Shown in pieces: positions 6,419 to 15,064 of a stretch of 64,000 nt of DNA (positions within the stretch are counted from its first letter, which is position 1; the number at the start of each line of letters is the position of its first letter). Both the position numbers and the translations under genes were made by a program. Source of the stretch: an uncultured Collinsella sp. (GTDB lineage: Bacteria > Actinomycetota > Coriobacteriia > Coriobacteriales > Coriobacteriaceae); NCBI GenBank assembly GCA_902490305.1, contig CABUDI010000007.1, positions 24,524 through 88,523 on the forward strand. The letters run 5' to 3'. Under the pieces are notes generated by a model. It was not told the DNA's origin, searched no databases, and saw only the letters and a program-made list of their open reading frames with translations.

Positions 6419-8176
6419 ATGAACGAGATCAAGTGCCCGCATTGCGGCGAAGTTTTTAAGGTCGATGCATCCGGCTATGCGGATATCGTCAAGCAGGTGC
6501 GCGATGCCGAGTTCTCGCGCGACCTGGATGAGCGTGTGAAGGCAGTCCAGCGTGAGGGTGAGCAGGCGCTGGAGCTTGAGCGCTCGCGTTCGACGGCTGC
6601 CTTGCAACAGGCAGAGTCTCAGCGCAATGCCCAGCTTGTCGAGCAGAAGAACACTGCGGATCAGAAACTGGCGCAAGAGGTTGCCAAGCGCGATGCTGAG
6701 CTTGCCGAGCTGCGCGCTAAGCTCGAGGGCGCTGCCGCAGAGCGCGAGAGTGCAAGCCAGCGCGCGGCGGTTGAGGCACGAGCCAATGCTCAAAAAGAGA
6801 ATGCTGAGCTTCAGCGCGAGATCGATGCTCTGAAGGCGGAGCTCAATCACAAGGCCGACGAAGCTAAAATCGCCGAGGCGGCGGTTCGCAATGCAACTCA
6901 ACATGATCTCGCCGCGCGCGATGCTCAGATTGCAGAATTGCAGGCCAAGCTTGCTGCAGCAGATAGGGCTCAAGAAATGGCACTCGCAACTGCTGCGGCC
7001 GAGGCGCAGCGTAAGCTTGATGCTGCTCACAATGAAGCGGATCGCAGGCTTTCCGATTACCAGACAGAAGTGCGCGAGAAGTTCTCGAACGCTAAGGTAC
7101 AGTCCGAGCGCGAGGCCGAGGGCCTGCGCGCCCGGTTGCGCGAGCAAGAACTGGCTGCCAAAATGGAGCTCTCGGAAGCAGTTGCCGCGGCGGAGCGAGA
7201 GCGCGACGAGGCGCGTGCGAAACTGACGAGTGAGTTGGCAGTGCGCGATTCGCGCGAGGAACAGGCCAAGGCGGCACACGAGCTCGAGCTTGCGCAGGCC
7301 AAACGTGCGAGCGATGATCTGATTCGCTACAAGGACGAAGAGATTGAGCGCCTTAAGGATATGAAGATTCGTCTGTCCACCAAGATGGTGGGCGAGTCGC
7401 TCGAGCAGCACTGCGAGACCGAGTTTAACCGTCTGCGCATGACGGCATTTCCTAACGCGTACTTCGAGAAGGATAACGATGCGTCCGAGGGCACCAAGGG
7501 CGACTTTATCTTCCGCGAGTGCGACGCGAGCGGCAACGAGGTCATTTCGATTATGTTCGAGATGAAAAACGAGAACGATGAGACCGCGACCAAGCATAAA
7601 AACGAGGACTTCTTTAAGAAACTCGATCACGATCGTCGCCAGAAAGGCTGCGAGTATGCGGTGCTCTGCACCCTGCTGGAGCCTGAGAGCGAGCTCTATA
7701 ACGCGGGAATCGTGGACGTGAGCTATCGCTACGAGAAGATGTATGTGATCCGCCCGCAGTTCTTCATTCCCATCATTACGCTGCTACGTAATGCCGCCAT
7801 GGGTTCGCTTCGCTATAAGCAGGAGCTGGCGGAGTACAAGCAGCAGAATATCGATGTCACGAACTTCGAAGCCAAGATGGAGAAGTTCAAGAACGATTTC
7901 GGCCGCAACTACGAGATCGCGAGCCGCAAGTTCCAAACGGCAATCGATGAGATCGACAAGACGATTAGCCATCTGCAGAAAACCAAGGAGGCGTTGCTGT
8001 CCTCCGAGAACAATCTGCGCCTTGCCAACAAGAAAGCCGACGATCTTACCATTCGCAAGCTCACGTGGGGCAACAAGACCATGAAAGCAGCGTTTGACGA
8101 GGCGCGCGGGGCCGCGACAGAGACGAACGATGAGCCAGCCGAGGCGGATTCGTATGAGGTCGAGGATGCCGAGTAG
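6419..8176 (+). CDS. DUF2130 protein with long coiled coil
   Basis: The 585-residue protein starts with a zinc-ribbon-like CPHCGEVF. It then has a highly charged Ala/Glu/Arg coiled coil from about residue 40 to 310, and a DUF2130 domain at about 320-500. The domain shows GDFIF (about 361) and FEMKNEN (about 381), spaced like the Asp and Glu-x-Lys of PD-(D/E)XK nucleases, plus KLDHDRRQKGCEYAVL. I therefore see it as a candidate coiled-coil nuclease, though DUF2130 function is not established. The acidic C-terminal tail is disordered. The start has a GAGGAG site. A bidirectional terminator separates it from the convergent helicase gene. Confidence 0.88.
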   Translation: MNEIKCPHCGEVFKVDASGYADIVKQVRDAEFSRDLDERVKAVQREGEQALELERSRSTAALQQAESQRNAQLVEQKNTADQKLAQEVAKRDAELAELRAKLEGAAAERESASQRAAVEARANAQKENAELQREIDALKAELNHKADEAKIAEAAVRNATQHDLAARDAQIAELQAKLAAADRAQEMALATAAAEAQRKLDAAHNEADRRLSDYQTEVREKFSNAKVQSEREAEGLRARLREQELAAKMELSEAVAAAERERDEARAKLTSELAVRDSREEQAKAAHELELAQAKRASDDLIRYKDEEIERLKDMKIRLSTKMVGESLEQHCETEFNRLRMTAFPNAYFEKDNDASEGTKGDFIFRECDASGNEVISIMFEMKNENDETATKHKNEDFFKKLDHDRRQKGCEYAVLCTLLEPESELYNAGIVDVSYRYEKMYVIRPQFFIPIITLLRNAAMGSLRYKQELAEYKQQNIDVTNFEAKMEKFKNDFGRNYEIASRKFQTAIDEIDKTISHLQKTKEALLSSENNLRLANKKADDLTIRKLTWGNKTMKAAFDEARGAATETNDEPAEADSYEVEDAE

Positions 8177-8193
8177 GGGATAGCGTATCGCGC

Positions 8194-8240
8194 AAAAAGC
8201 GGGGCCGCTGGCGATGTTGCCAGCGACCCCGCTTTGTTTC
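8194..8240. terminator. Bidirectional intrinsic terminator
   Basis: The arms AAAGCGGGGCCGCTGGC (8196-8212) and GCCAGCGACCCCGCTTT (8219-8235) form a strong stem flanked by A and T runs, between two convergent genes. Confidence 0.85.
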
Positions 8241-8256
8241 GTCCCATTGCGCCCGG

Positions 8257-10938
8257 CTAGTCCTCGAGCAGGTCCTCGATAAAGCCGACACGGTAGTTCT
8301 TGAAGATTACCTCGCCGCCGTCTTGCGTGGCGTCCAGATCGACATCGCCCATGATGCCAAAATCGTGGTCGCCATCCTCGTCAGCAAAGATCTGGTGCAC
8401 GTGCCATACGTGCGCGGTCTTCTCGTCGGACTCGTCGATGGAAAACATCGCGGCGCTGCGGGCATCTCCGTCGGTGAGGATTTCCTCGTGCTGCTCGTGG
8501 TAAGCGTCGAGTGCTTTTTGCCAGCGGATCTCGCTCATGCCCCAGTCGTCGTCGAGCTCGCCCAGGTCGCGAACGTGCTCGCGGGCGGCAAGGGTCACGC
8601 GGCGGAAGAGCGCGTTGCGCACCAACAGCGTGCAGCCGCGGCGGTCCGCCACGACCTCGTCGATGCCCTGCGGCGGCGCAGCATCGAGGGCTGCCGGGTT
8701 GCCGGCGTTCTCCCACTCGTCCACCAGGCTCGAGTCCACCGAGCGCACCACAAAGCCGAGCCACGAGATAATGTCGCGCAGACGCTCGTCGCGCTTCTCG
8801 ATGGGCACGGTGCGGTCGAGCGAACGGTAGGCCTCTGCCAGGTAACGCAGCAAAATGCCCTCGGAACGGGCGATGCCGAGCTTTTGAATGTAACCCTTAA
8901 AATCGCTCGCGCTTTCCAGCATATCGCGCAGGACGCTTTTGGGAGAGAGCTGGTAGTCGTTTGCCCAGGGCACTTCCTGGCAGTACTTGTCGAAGGCGGC
9001 GTCGAGCAAGTCCTCGAGCGGTTTTTCGTAGGTGACATCCTGGATGCGCTCCAGGCGTTCCTCATATTCGACGCCGTCAGCCTTCATTTCGGCCATCGCG
9101 CGGTCGCGCGCTGCGCGCTCCTGAGCGCGCAGCACCTGCTTGGGATCCTCGAGCGTTGCCTCGACCATCGAGATCAGGTCCATGGTATAGGTCTCGCTCT
9201 CGGGATCGAGCAGCTCCAACGCGGCAAGCAAAAACGGCGAGAGCGGCTGGTCGAGCGCAAAGTCCTCGGGCAGGTCGACCGTCAGTGCGTAGTCGATGTC
9301 CGGCGCGGCGTCAGCCGGAGCGTCGGGTGCGGGCGGCACCTCGGTGCGCACGACGACGCCGGAATCGATGAGCGTGGCGAAGATCTCGTCGGCACGAACC
9401 TCGAGCTTAGCCTTTTCCTCGGGGGTCTGCAGGCTCGTCTCGATGAGGTCGTGTACGCGGGCTCGGGCATCGCCACCCTGCTCGACCACGCTAATCACCA
9501 TGGAGTGCGTGATGCGCAGGCGCGGCTTGAGTGTCTCGGGCTGCGTCTCGATCAGGCGCTCGAACGTCTGCTTGTTCCAGGTGACAAAGCCCTCGGGGGC
9601 CTTCTTCTTTTTAATCTTGCGGAGCTTCTTGGGGTCGTCGCCCGCCTTGGCCATGAGTTTGGCGTTCTCGATCTCGTGCTCCGGGGCCTCGGCGATGACC
9701 ATGCCCTCGGTATCGAAGCCCGAGCGGCCGGCGCGACCGGCAATCTGATGGAACTCGCGGGCGCGCAGGCGACGCATCTTGTAGCCGTCGAACTTGGTGA
9801 GCGCGGTGAGTACCACGGTGTGGATGGGTACGTTGATGCCGACGCCGAGCGTATCGGTGCCGCAGATGACGGGCAGCAGGCCCTGCTGCGCCAGGCGCTC
9901 CACCAGCAGGCGATAGCGCGGCAACATGCCGGCATGGTGCACGCCGACGCCGCATCCAAGCAGGCGTTTGAGAATCTTACCAAAGGCCGTGGAGAAGCTC
10001 GTCCCCTTTGCCGCTTCTTTGATGGCCTCGCGCTGCTCCTTGCTGGCGATGCCAAAATTGGCGAGCGACTGTGCCGTTGCAAGGGCGGCATCCTGGCTAA
10101 AGTGCACGATATAGAGCGGGGCCTCGCCGCGGCGCATGGCGAGCTCGACCGTGCCCTCGAGGGAGGTCGTCACGTAGTCGTAGCTCAGCGGCACGGGGCG
10201 CGGGGCATCGACGACCAAGTCGCAAGTAGCACCGGTGTGTTCCTCGAGTGAGGCGGCGATGGCAGTGACATCGCCGAGCGTGGCGCTCATGAGCATGAAT
10301 TGCGTGTGGGGCAGGGTGAGCAGCGGTACCTGCCAAGCCCAACCGCGGTCGGGGTCGGCAAAGTAGTGGAACTCGTCCATGGCCACGCAGCCCACGTCGG
10401 CATCTTCGCTCTCGCGCAGTGCGTCGTTGGCAAGGATCTCTGCCGTGCAGCAGATGACGGGTGCCTTGGTGTTGATATGCGTGTCGCCGGTAATCATGCC
10501 TACGTTATCGCGGCCGAGCACCTGCACAAGGTCGAAAAACTTCTCGCTGACCAGAGCCTTGATGGGAGCCGTGTAGTAGCAGCGCTTGCCCTGCGCCATG
10601 CCCATAAAGAGCATGCCCAGCGCGACGAGCGATTTACCCGATCCGGTCGGTGTGCCTAAAATGACGTGATCGCCGGCAGCCAGGTCCATGAGGGCCTCTT
10701 CTTGGTGATCCCACAGTTCAATGCCGCGATCGCTCGTCCATTCAAAGAAGCGTTCGAAGGCTTGATCGGGCGTGAGCCACGGTTCGGGCTCGCTGCCGTC
10801 CTCGGGCTCCCACCAGGTGGGGGAGAGCGCGCCGAGCGAGCCAAACTCGGCTTCGGTTCCCGTGCCGCCCGAGAATGAGCTGGCGGCGCCGGCGCCGGAG
10901 ACGGTGCTGGCGGCGGTATCTGTCGTGGTCTGTGCCAT
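8257..10938 (-). CDS. DEAD/DEAH-box helicase with DUF3516 C-terminus
   Basis: This 893-residue SF2 helicase is of the actinobacterial type with a C-terminal DUF3516 region. A low-complexity Ala/Ser/Gly N-terminus precedes Walker A GTPTGSGKS (about 92-100). MDEFHYFADPDRGWAWQ (motif II, about 185), SAT (motif III) and QIAGRAGR (motif VI, about 398) follow. The C-terminal half has no catalytic motif I recognise. Related proteins are thought to act on RNA (Ski2-like), but this is not certain. The ATG at 10938 has GAGAGAAAG upstream; a longer frame reaching 11109 would run into the 123-bp repeat and lacks a ribosome site. It is probably transcribed alone or from the trmB side. Confidence 0.9.
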   Translation of the reverse strand: MAQTTTDTAASTVSGAGAASSFSGGTGTEAEFGSLGALSPTWWEPEDGSEPEPWLTPDQAFERFFEWTSDRGIELWDHQEEALMDLAAGDHVILGTPTGSGKSLVALGMLFMGMAQGKRCYYTAPIKALVSEKFFDLVQVLGRDNVGMITGDTHINTKAPVICCTAEILANDALRESEDADVGCVAMDEFHYFADPDRGWAWQVPLLTLPHTQFMLMSATLGDVTAIAASLEEHTGATCDLVVDAPRPVPLSYDYVTTSLEGTVELAMRRGEAPLYIVHFSQDAALATAQSLANFGIASKEQREAIKEAAKGTSFSTAFGKILKRLLGCGVGVHHAGMLPRYRLLVERLAQQGLLPVICGTDTLGVGINVPIHTVVLTALTKFDGYKMRRLRAREFHQIAGRAGRSGFDTEGMVIAEAPEHEIENAKLMAKAGDDPKKLRKIKKKKAPEGFVTWNKQTFERLIETQPETLKPRLRITHSMVISVVEQGGDARARVHDLIETSLQTPEEKAKLEVRADEIFATLIDSGVVVRTEVPPAPDAPADAAPDIDYALTVDLPEDFALDQPLSPFLLAALELLDPESETYTMDLISMVEATLEDPKQVLRAQERAARDRAMAEMKADGVEYEERLERIQDVTYEKPLEDLLDAAFDKYCQEVPWANDYQLSPKSVLRDMLESASDFKGYIQKLGIARSEGILLRYLAEAYRSLDRTVPIEKRDERLRDIISWLGFVVRSVDSSLVDEWENAGNPAALDAAPPQGIDEVVADRRGCTLLVRNALFRRVTLAAREHVRDLGELDDDWGMSEIRWQKALDAYHEQHEEILTDGDARSAAMFSIDESDEKTAHVWHVHQIFADEDGDHDFGIMGDVDLDATQDGGEVIFKNYRVGFIEDLLED

Positions 10939-11059
10939 GTGGTTGCTTTCTCTCGCGATTGTCCGCCAACTATTATGGCGTAGCGGCGCATCGATGCGTT
11001 TGCAGGCAAGAAAATGCAGGAAATGGGCGTTCTGCCCGGCCGTTTGGTGCAGTTGCCAG

Positions 11060-11182
11060 CTAAGTGAGTAGACTTTTTGCGATGTCGCGAGCACATGGAT
11101 TTTGCACAAGGGTTCTATCTGCGGTTTTAGTTTTCGTTATGCGGGTTGTGCTTGGCTATTGCAAAAAAGTCTACGCACTTAG
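11060..11182. repeat. 123-bp element with terminal inverted repeats, copy 2
   Basis: The left end reads CTAAGTGAGTAGACTTTTTG and the right end CAAAAAAGTCTACGCACTTA plus G. The length, 123 bp, equals that of copy 1 at 1030-1152. Inside, GCACAA (about 11105) and TTGTGC (about 11146) extend the two-fold symmetry. The element lies between the 3' end of trmB and the 5' end of the helicase gene. Confidence 0.78.
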
Positions 11183-11247
11183 GTTTGAGGGTTGTTTGCT
11201 GGCGCCTATTCGCGCTTATTTGCTGACGCCGCGACCATCAGAAGCCC

Positions 11248-12087
11248 CTAGGACTCTTGCGGCAGGCGCTTCTTGCCCTTGCGGGCACGGTTTCTGAAGT
11301 TCTCGACGGCCTCTTCCATGCCGAGAGGCACGTAGGTGAGCTCATCGAGGTTTTCGGGCAGGTAGCAGGCAAGGCTTTGCTCCTGCGCGCGGCCCGCCGC
11401 GAGCTGCTCTTCGATGGGTTCCGCGCCGGGCGTAGCGCAAATGCCATAGACGGCGGCGCCCATCTCGCGCGTGCGGCACTCGTACTCGGTCTCGGGATGC
11501 TCGGGATGGTCGCGGCGCACGTCATCGCTTACCCAAAGTGTGTCGTAGCCCGCCGCGGCAAACTGCCCCAGGGCGTAGTCGCGCAACGGCTTGCTGTCAG
11601 TGCGCAGCGTGACGGTAGCGCCGGCTGTAAAGAGCGGACGGTACAGCATTAGGTGGTCGACATGGACGAGTCGTTTTTTGGCGTACTTGGCCTTGGGCTG
11701 CGGCGTGGGAAAGTTGATGGTGATGGCATCGAGCTCGCCTGCGGCAAACAACTGCGGCAGCGATGCGGCGCCTCGGGGCAGGACGAGTGCGTTGGTCAGT
11801 TCCTGCTCGCAGATTTTCTGTGCGGCATAGGCGATGCAGATGGGCTCCTGGTCCATACCGACAAAGAGCGTGTTCGGCTCGCGGGTGGCGCGCTCTACCA
11901 GGTACGTTCCCTTGCCACAGCCAAGATCCAGGTGAAGGTGTTCGAAGGGCTTGCTGCCAACTGACGCGCAGGCCTCGCGCCAATCCCCGGCATATGCCTC
12001 GGGGTTCGTCTCAATCGCATCGGCGTAGCGCTCCAAGCGCTCCTCGAGCACAAAGTTCTTAGGCGTGCGAACGTGGACGGCTCCCAT
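11248..12087 (-). CDS. trmB: tRNA (guanine-N7)-methyltransferase
   Basis: The protein (279 residues) is a class I SAM methyltransferase that would methylate G46 in the tRNA variable loop. It has DLGCGKGTYLV (about 54-64) for SAM binding, GMDQEP at the acidic loop, and INFPTPQPKAKYAKKRLVH. The latter corresponds to the TrmB signature INFPDPWPK-KRH-KRRL with substitutions. The N-terminal HVRTPKNF segment and a C-terminal basic extension are as expected. It is somewhat longer than E. coli TrmB. The ATG has AAGGAG upstream. A second methyltransferase gene lies upstream on the same strand, about 120 bp away. Confidence 0.83.
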   Translation of the reverse strand: MGAVHVRTPKNFVLEERLERYADAIETNPEAYAGDWREACASVGSKPFEHLHLDLGCGKGTYLVERATREPNTLFVGMDQEPICIAYAAQKICEQELTNALVLPRGAASLPQLFAAGELDAITINFPTPQPKAKYAKKRLVHVDHLMLYRPLFTAGATVTLRTDSKPLRDYALGQFAAAGYDTLWVSDDVRRDHPEHPETEYECRTREMGAAVYGICATPGAEPIEEQLAAGRAQEQSLACYLPENLDELTYVPLGMEEAVENFRNRARKGKKRLPQES

Positions 12088-12205
12088 GAGGCTCCTTGGT
12101 CATAAGTATGGAACGCATAACTGCGCGTTCCGTCAATGGGTTGAAAAAAGGTGGGCATAGTTTGCCCGAAAGATGCGGTGCGGCTCGGCGGCGAGTCGTC
12201 GGTGC

Positions 12206-13078
12206 CTACAGACGCTTGAGAATCACATAGCGGTTGAGCTCGCCGCTACGACCGTCGGCATGGAAGCGCTCAAGCTCACGCACGGGGACCTCGCCGCTCT
12301 TGTAGAACGTACGGACGCCGCGCACAAGGTCGGTGATCTGCTGATCGTCAAAGTGATGGCAATAGCGGTAGGCGTGGCGGTCGTTTTGCCAGCCAATGAG
12401 GTGGTCGCCGGCTTCAAACTGCGCGGAATCGTATCCCTCAAACGGTGGGGTGAGCTCGGCGCGGGCTTCGGCTCGAACGGCCTTGCGCGCCATGCGCTCG
12501 TCGTTCATAAACTCCCAAAAACTGATGGCGATGATGCCGCCCGGGCGCGTCTGGCGCACCAGGGCGTCGAGCACGCGTACGCGGTACTCGCACGACGGCA
12601 CGTGGTGCATAAAGCCAAAGCAGACCGAGATGTCGGCGAGCGGGGCGTCGAAAAGCGCGTCGGGCGTCTCGGCGGGGTTGAGCTTCATGAGAGCGTCGAG
12701 CACATCGAGCTCCTGGAAGTGCAGGTTGGGAATGCGCAGGGCGTGGCCATGTGCATCGATGGCCAAATCTTGGCACGAGTCGACACCATAGAACTCGAAG
12801 GGGCAGTTGGCATCTGCCGAGGGGCTCGCGCCGTCGACGCCCTTGGCAGCCAGCGTGCCGCCGGCGGCAAAGTTCTCAAAGCGCATATTGCCGCAGGCAA
12901 GATCGAAGACGCGGACGGGATGCTCGATGGTGGCCACATCGAGCTGGTCGAGCGCTATGTCCATGGTGCGCACCCAGCCGGGCCACGGGGCCTGGCGCGT
13001 ATCGGAAAAGGAGGCGGAGTGCTCGCGATAGAACGTATTGTTGAGCTGGATGAGCGATGAGGCGAAATCGCGGTTCAC
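12206..13078 (-). CDS. Class I SAM-dependent methyltransferase, Trm9-like
   Basis: The 290-residue protein shows a SAM-binding motif VFDLACGNMRFE, an acidic strand FYGVDSC, and HFQELDVLDAL. A post-motif FGFMHHVPSCEYRVRVLDALVRQTRPGG block follows, which recalls the Trm9/ALKBH8-type tRNA wobble methyltransferases and generic Methyltransf_11 proteins. The best start is GTG at 13078 with GGAGGGAG upstream; the frame extends further but without a site. Proximity to trmB and, across a divergent region, to elp3 is compatible with a tRNA role, but the substrate is not established. Confidence 0.75.
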   Translation of the reverse strand: MNRDFASSLIQLNNTFYREHSASFSDTRQAPWPGWVRTMDIALDQLDVATIEHPVRVFDLACGNMRFENFAAGGTLAAKGVDGASPSADANCPFEFYGVDSCQDLAIDAHGHALRIPNLHFQELDVLDALMKLNPAETPDALFDAPLADISVCFGFMHHVPSCEYRVRVLDALVRQTRPGGIIAISFWEFMNDERMARKAVRAEARAELTPPFEGYDSAQFEAGDHLIGWQNDRHAYRYCHHFDDQQITDLVRGVRTFYKSGEVPVRELERFHADGRSGELNRYVILKRL

Positions 13079-13210
13079 GGCGCGGAACTCCCTCCGTTGG
13101 CGGTGCGGAATAAACAGTACGACCATACTACCGTTAACGCCGCAACGGGGACAACCGAGCTGCGGGTCATTGCTTTGTTTGGACACATTTCCGCAGCTCA
13201 TATATGCCCG

Positions 13211-13242
13211 CAACCGCCGGTTGTCAAAAATCTCACTAGAAT
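13211..13242 (+). promoter_or_regulatory. Candidate operator and -10 of XRE/DUF4097 operon
   Basis: The perfect inverted repeat CAACCG-C-CGGTTG (13211-13223) lies 13 bp upstream of a TAGAAT hexamer (13237-13242). This is where a repressor would block RNA polymerase. The XRE protein encoded just downstream is the obvious candidate ligand, by inference. Confidence 0.35.
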
Positions 13243-13345
13243 AGGTGGCATGCTTTTGGCGGTGGCGGATAGATTTTTAACTGTGCAAGGCGCCTTAAGA
13301 ACAAAAACGGTCCGGCGGCACGGCTGGCATCACATAGGAGGAACC

Positions 13346-14068
13346 ATGAATGTAGAAACTGCACAGCGGCTCGCCGACCTTCGTCGCAGCAAGGGTTTTA
13401 GCCAAGAAGGGCTGGCGCGAAAGCTGGGGCTGTCGCGCCAGGCGGTCAGCAAATGGGAGCGCGCGGAGAGCTCGCCCGATACCGAGAACCTGATCTCGCT
13501 CGCCAAGCTCTATGGCGTGAGCCTGGACGAGCTGCTCAATCCGAGCGACGAGATCGAGGACGATATCGAGTTTGAGAACGAGGACCGCGCCCGCCAGCGC
13601 GAGGCCGAGGCGGCAGAGCGCGCGCGTACCCATGAGGCGGCGGCGCGCGCTACCGAGGCGGCAACGCAGGCGAGTGATGCTGCGGCCAAGGCAGCGCAAG
13701 CGGCAAGCTGGAGTGCGCAGGCCGCCAATGCCGCTACGGCACAGGCGACGAGTGGCACCGCGGTAGGCTCGACTCCGGTGAAGGGCCCGTTCCAGTCGTT
13801 CCCGTATTGGGCTGTGTGCTGGCTACTGTTCTTTTTGCTGATGTTCCTGTTTGGCGCCGGCCCCTTTGCCGCACTGATCTTCTTTACGATTCCCATCTAT
13901 CACTGGGTGGCGCGTGCGCTCGATGGTGATTGGGCACGCGGGGATATTCAGGTTGGTCCGGCGCCGGCGGCGGTCAGGGCCCAGGGGAAGGATACTTCTG
14001 CGGAACCTGATGCTGACGTGGCTACCGCGGCCACCGCTGAGTCATGTGCCAAAGAAGGTGACGAATGA
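13346..14068 (+). CDS. Membrane-anchored XRE-family regulator
   Basis: The 240-residue protein has an N-terminal Cro/CI helix-turn-helix (about 1-60; FSQEGLARKLGLSRQAVSKWE). A long Ala-rich acidic/basic helix follows (about 75-145, many AA-A-A repeats). Two adjacent hydrophobic segments (about 150-200) are probably a membrane hairpin. It would sense an envelope or membrane signal and control DNA at the membrane. The start ATG has AGGAGG and follows a leader with an inverted repeat. It overlaps the next gene by four bases (ATGA), so the two products are translationally coupled. Confidence 0.87.
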   Translation: MNVETAQRLADLRRSKGFSQEGLARKLGLSRQAVSKWERAESSPDTENLISLAKLYGVSLDELLNPSDEIEDDIEFENEDRARQREAEAAERARTHEAAARATEAATQASDAAAKAAQAASWSAQAANAATAQATSGTAVGSTPVKGPFQSFPYWAVCWLLFFLLMFLFGAGPFAALIFFTIPIYHWVARALDGDWARGDIQVGPAPAAVRAQGKDTSAEPDADVATAATAESCAKEGDE

Positions 14069-14967
14069 TGAAGCTTTCGCATGAATCCAAGCTGCGCCTG
14101 GGCGTCGGCATCGGAGCGTTTGTACTGATTATCGGGCTTGTTTTTGGCGTTTCGCGGACTTTGATTCATTTTGATGGCCCGTGGGATCTCGACGATGTTA
14201 TACCCGGCTTGTCCGGTATGGACGATGTGGTTGATGACGACGATTTTATGAACGATGGCGGTAACTATTCCGCTCGGCCTCAGCAGCTTTCGTGTACGAC
14301 CTTTGATGCCGATGAGTTTCGCTACCTCGATTTCGATATCGATGCGGCTACGGTGGACGTCAAGGTTATTGATGGTAACAAGGCTCGCGTTATCGAGCGG
14401 GGACGCGTTGCCAATGGTATGGATGCCTCCAAGGCCGCGACGCAGAACATCGCATCCGTCGAGGACTCGACGCTCAAGGTTTCCCAGTTTGGAAGTGATG
14501 ACGGTAAGGCAATCGATCGCTCAGTTACGGTCGAGCTGCCGCGCCGTGTTGCCGAACATCTGAAGGGAGTCAACGCGCACGTGGGCTCGGGTGATCTGCA
14601 GATTGCCGGTGTCACCTGTGATGGTTTCGACCTTTTCCTGGGTGCGGGAGATGTAGAGTTTGCGGGCAGCGTGACTGATGCGCTCAGTGCTGAGGTCGGT
14701 TCGGGCGATGTGACGTTCGAGCTCTACCAGGCCCCCGCGAAGTCGATGGACGTAAGCGTGGACTCGGGCGATGTGGAGATGACGGTTCCGAACTCTACGG
14801 GCTTTAAGGCGAGCCTCACCGTGGGCAGCGGTGACTTCGAGAGCGATTTCCTTCCGCTTGGCTACGATGGCGAGACCATATTGAATCTTGAATTCGACAA
14901 CGGCGATAAGTCTGCTACGTATCGTTTCGAGGTCGGTTCGGGCGACATGTCGTTTGATCCGGAGTGA
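14065..14967 (+). CDS. DUF4097-type beta-helix envelope protein
   Basis: The 300-residue protein has one N-terminal membrane segment (about 12-32, GIGAFVLIIGLVFGV). The extracytoplasmic part carries repeated short strands with a GSGD signature (VGSGDLQI, VGSGDVTF, VDSGDVEM, VGSGDFES, VGSGDMSF). These repeats are typical of the DUF4097/adhesin-like beta-helix family. The ATG overlaps the stop of the XRE regulator, so the pair forms a two-gene operon. Similar pairs occur in cell-envelope stress responses, where DUF4097 proteins accompany regulators. The exact role is unknown. Confidence 0.85.
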   Translation: MMKLSHESKLRLGVGIGAFVLIIGLVFGVSRTLIHFDGPWDLDDVIPGLSGMDDVVDDDDFMNDGGNYSARPQQLSCTTFDADEFRYLDFDIDAATVDVKVIDGNKARVIERGRVANGMDASKAATQNIASVEDSTLKVSQFGSDDGKAIDRSVTVELPRRVAEHLKGVNAHVGSGDLQIAGVTCDGFDLFLGAGDVEFAGSVTDALSAEVGSGDVTFELYQAPAKSMDVSVDSGDVEMTVPNSTGFKASLTVGSGDFESDFLPLGYDGETILNLEFDNGDKSATYRFEVGSGDMSFDPE

Positions 14968-15012
14968 CATGCGGTTTTCGGAGATCGGTACATATAGGCA
15001 TGCTCTTTGATG

Positions 15013-15052
15013 AAGGCGCCGAAGCCGAGATCGGCTCCGGCGCCTTTGCCTT
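15013..15052 (+). terminator. Intrinsic terminator of XRE/DUF4097 operon
   Basis: An AAGGCGCC / GGCGCCTT stem (15013-15020 with 15039-15046), with an inner AGCCGA/TCGGCT pairing, is followed by TGCCTTT. It ends just before the elp3 start. Confidence 0.75.
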
Positions 15053-15064
15053 TACAATGGGGAC

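Noticed and set aside
5130..6422. The same GAGGAGCTGCTATG before two genes (HIRAN and DUF2130)
   Set aside because: This is a ribosome site plus a start codon; similarity of 14 bases around such sites is expected.
8323..10251. A 642-codon plus-strand frame opposite the DUF3516 helicase
   Set aside because: No ribosome site and no recognisable domains; the helicase on the other strand has all its motifs.
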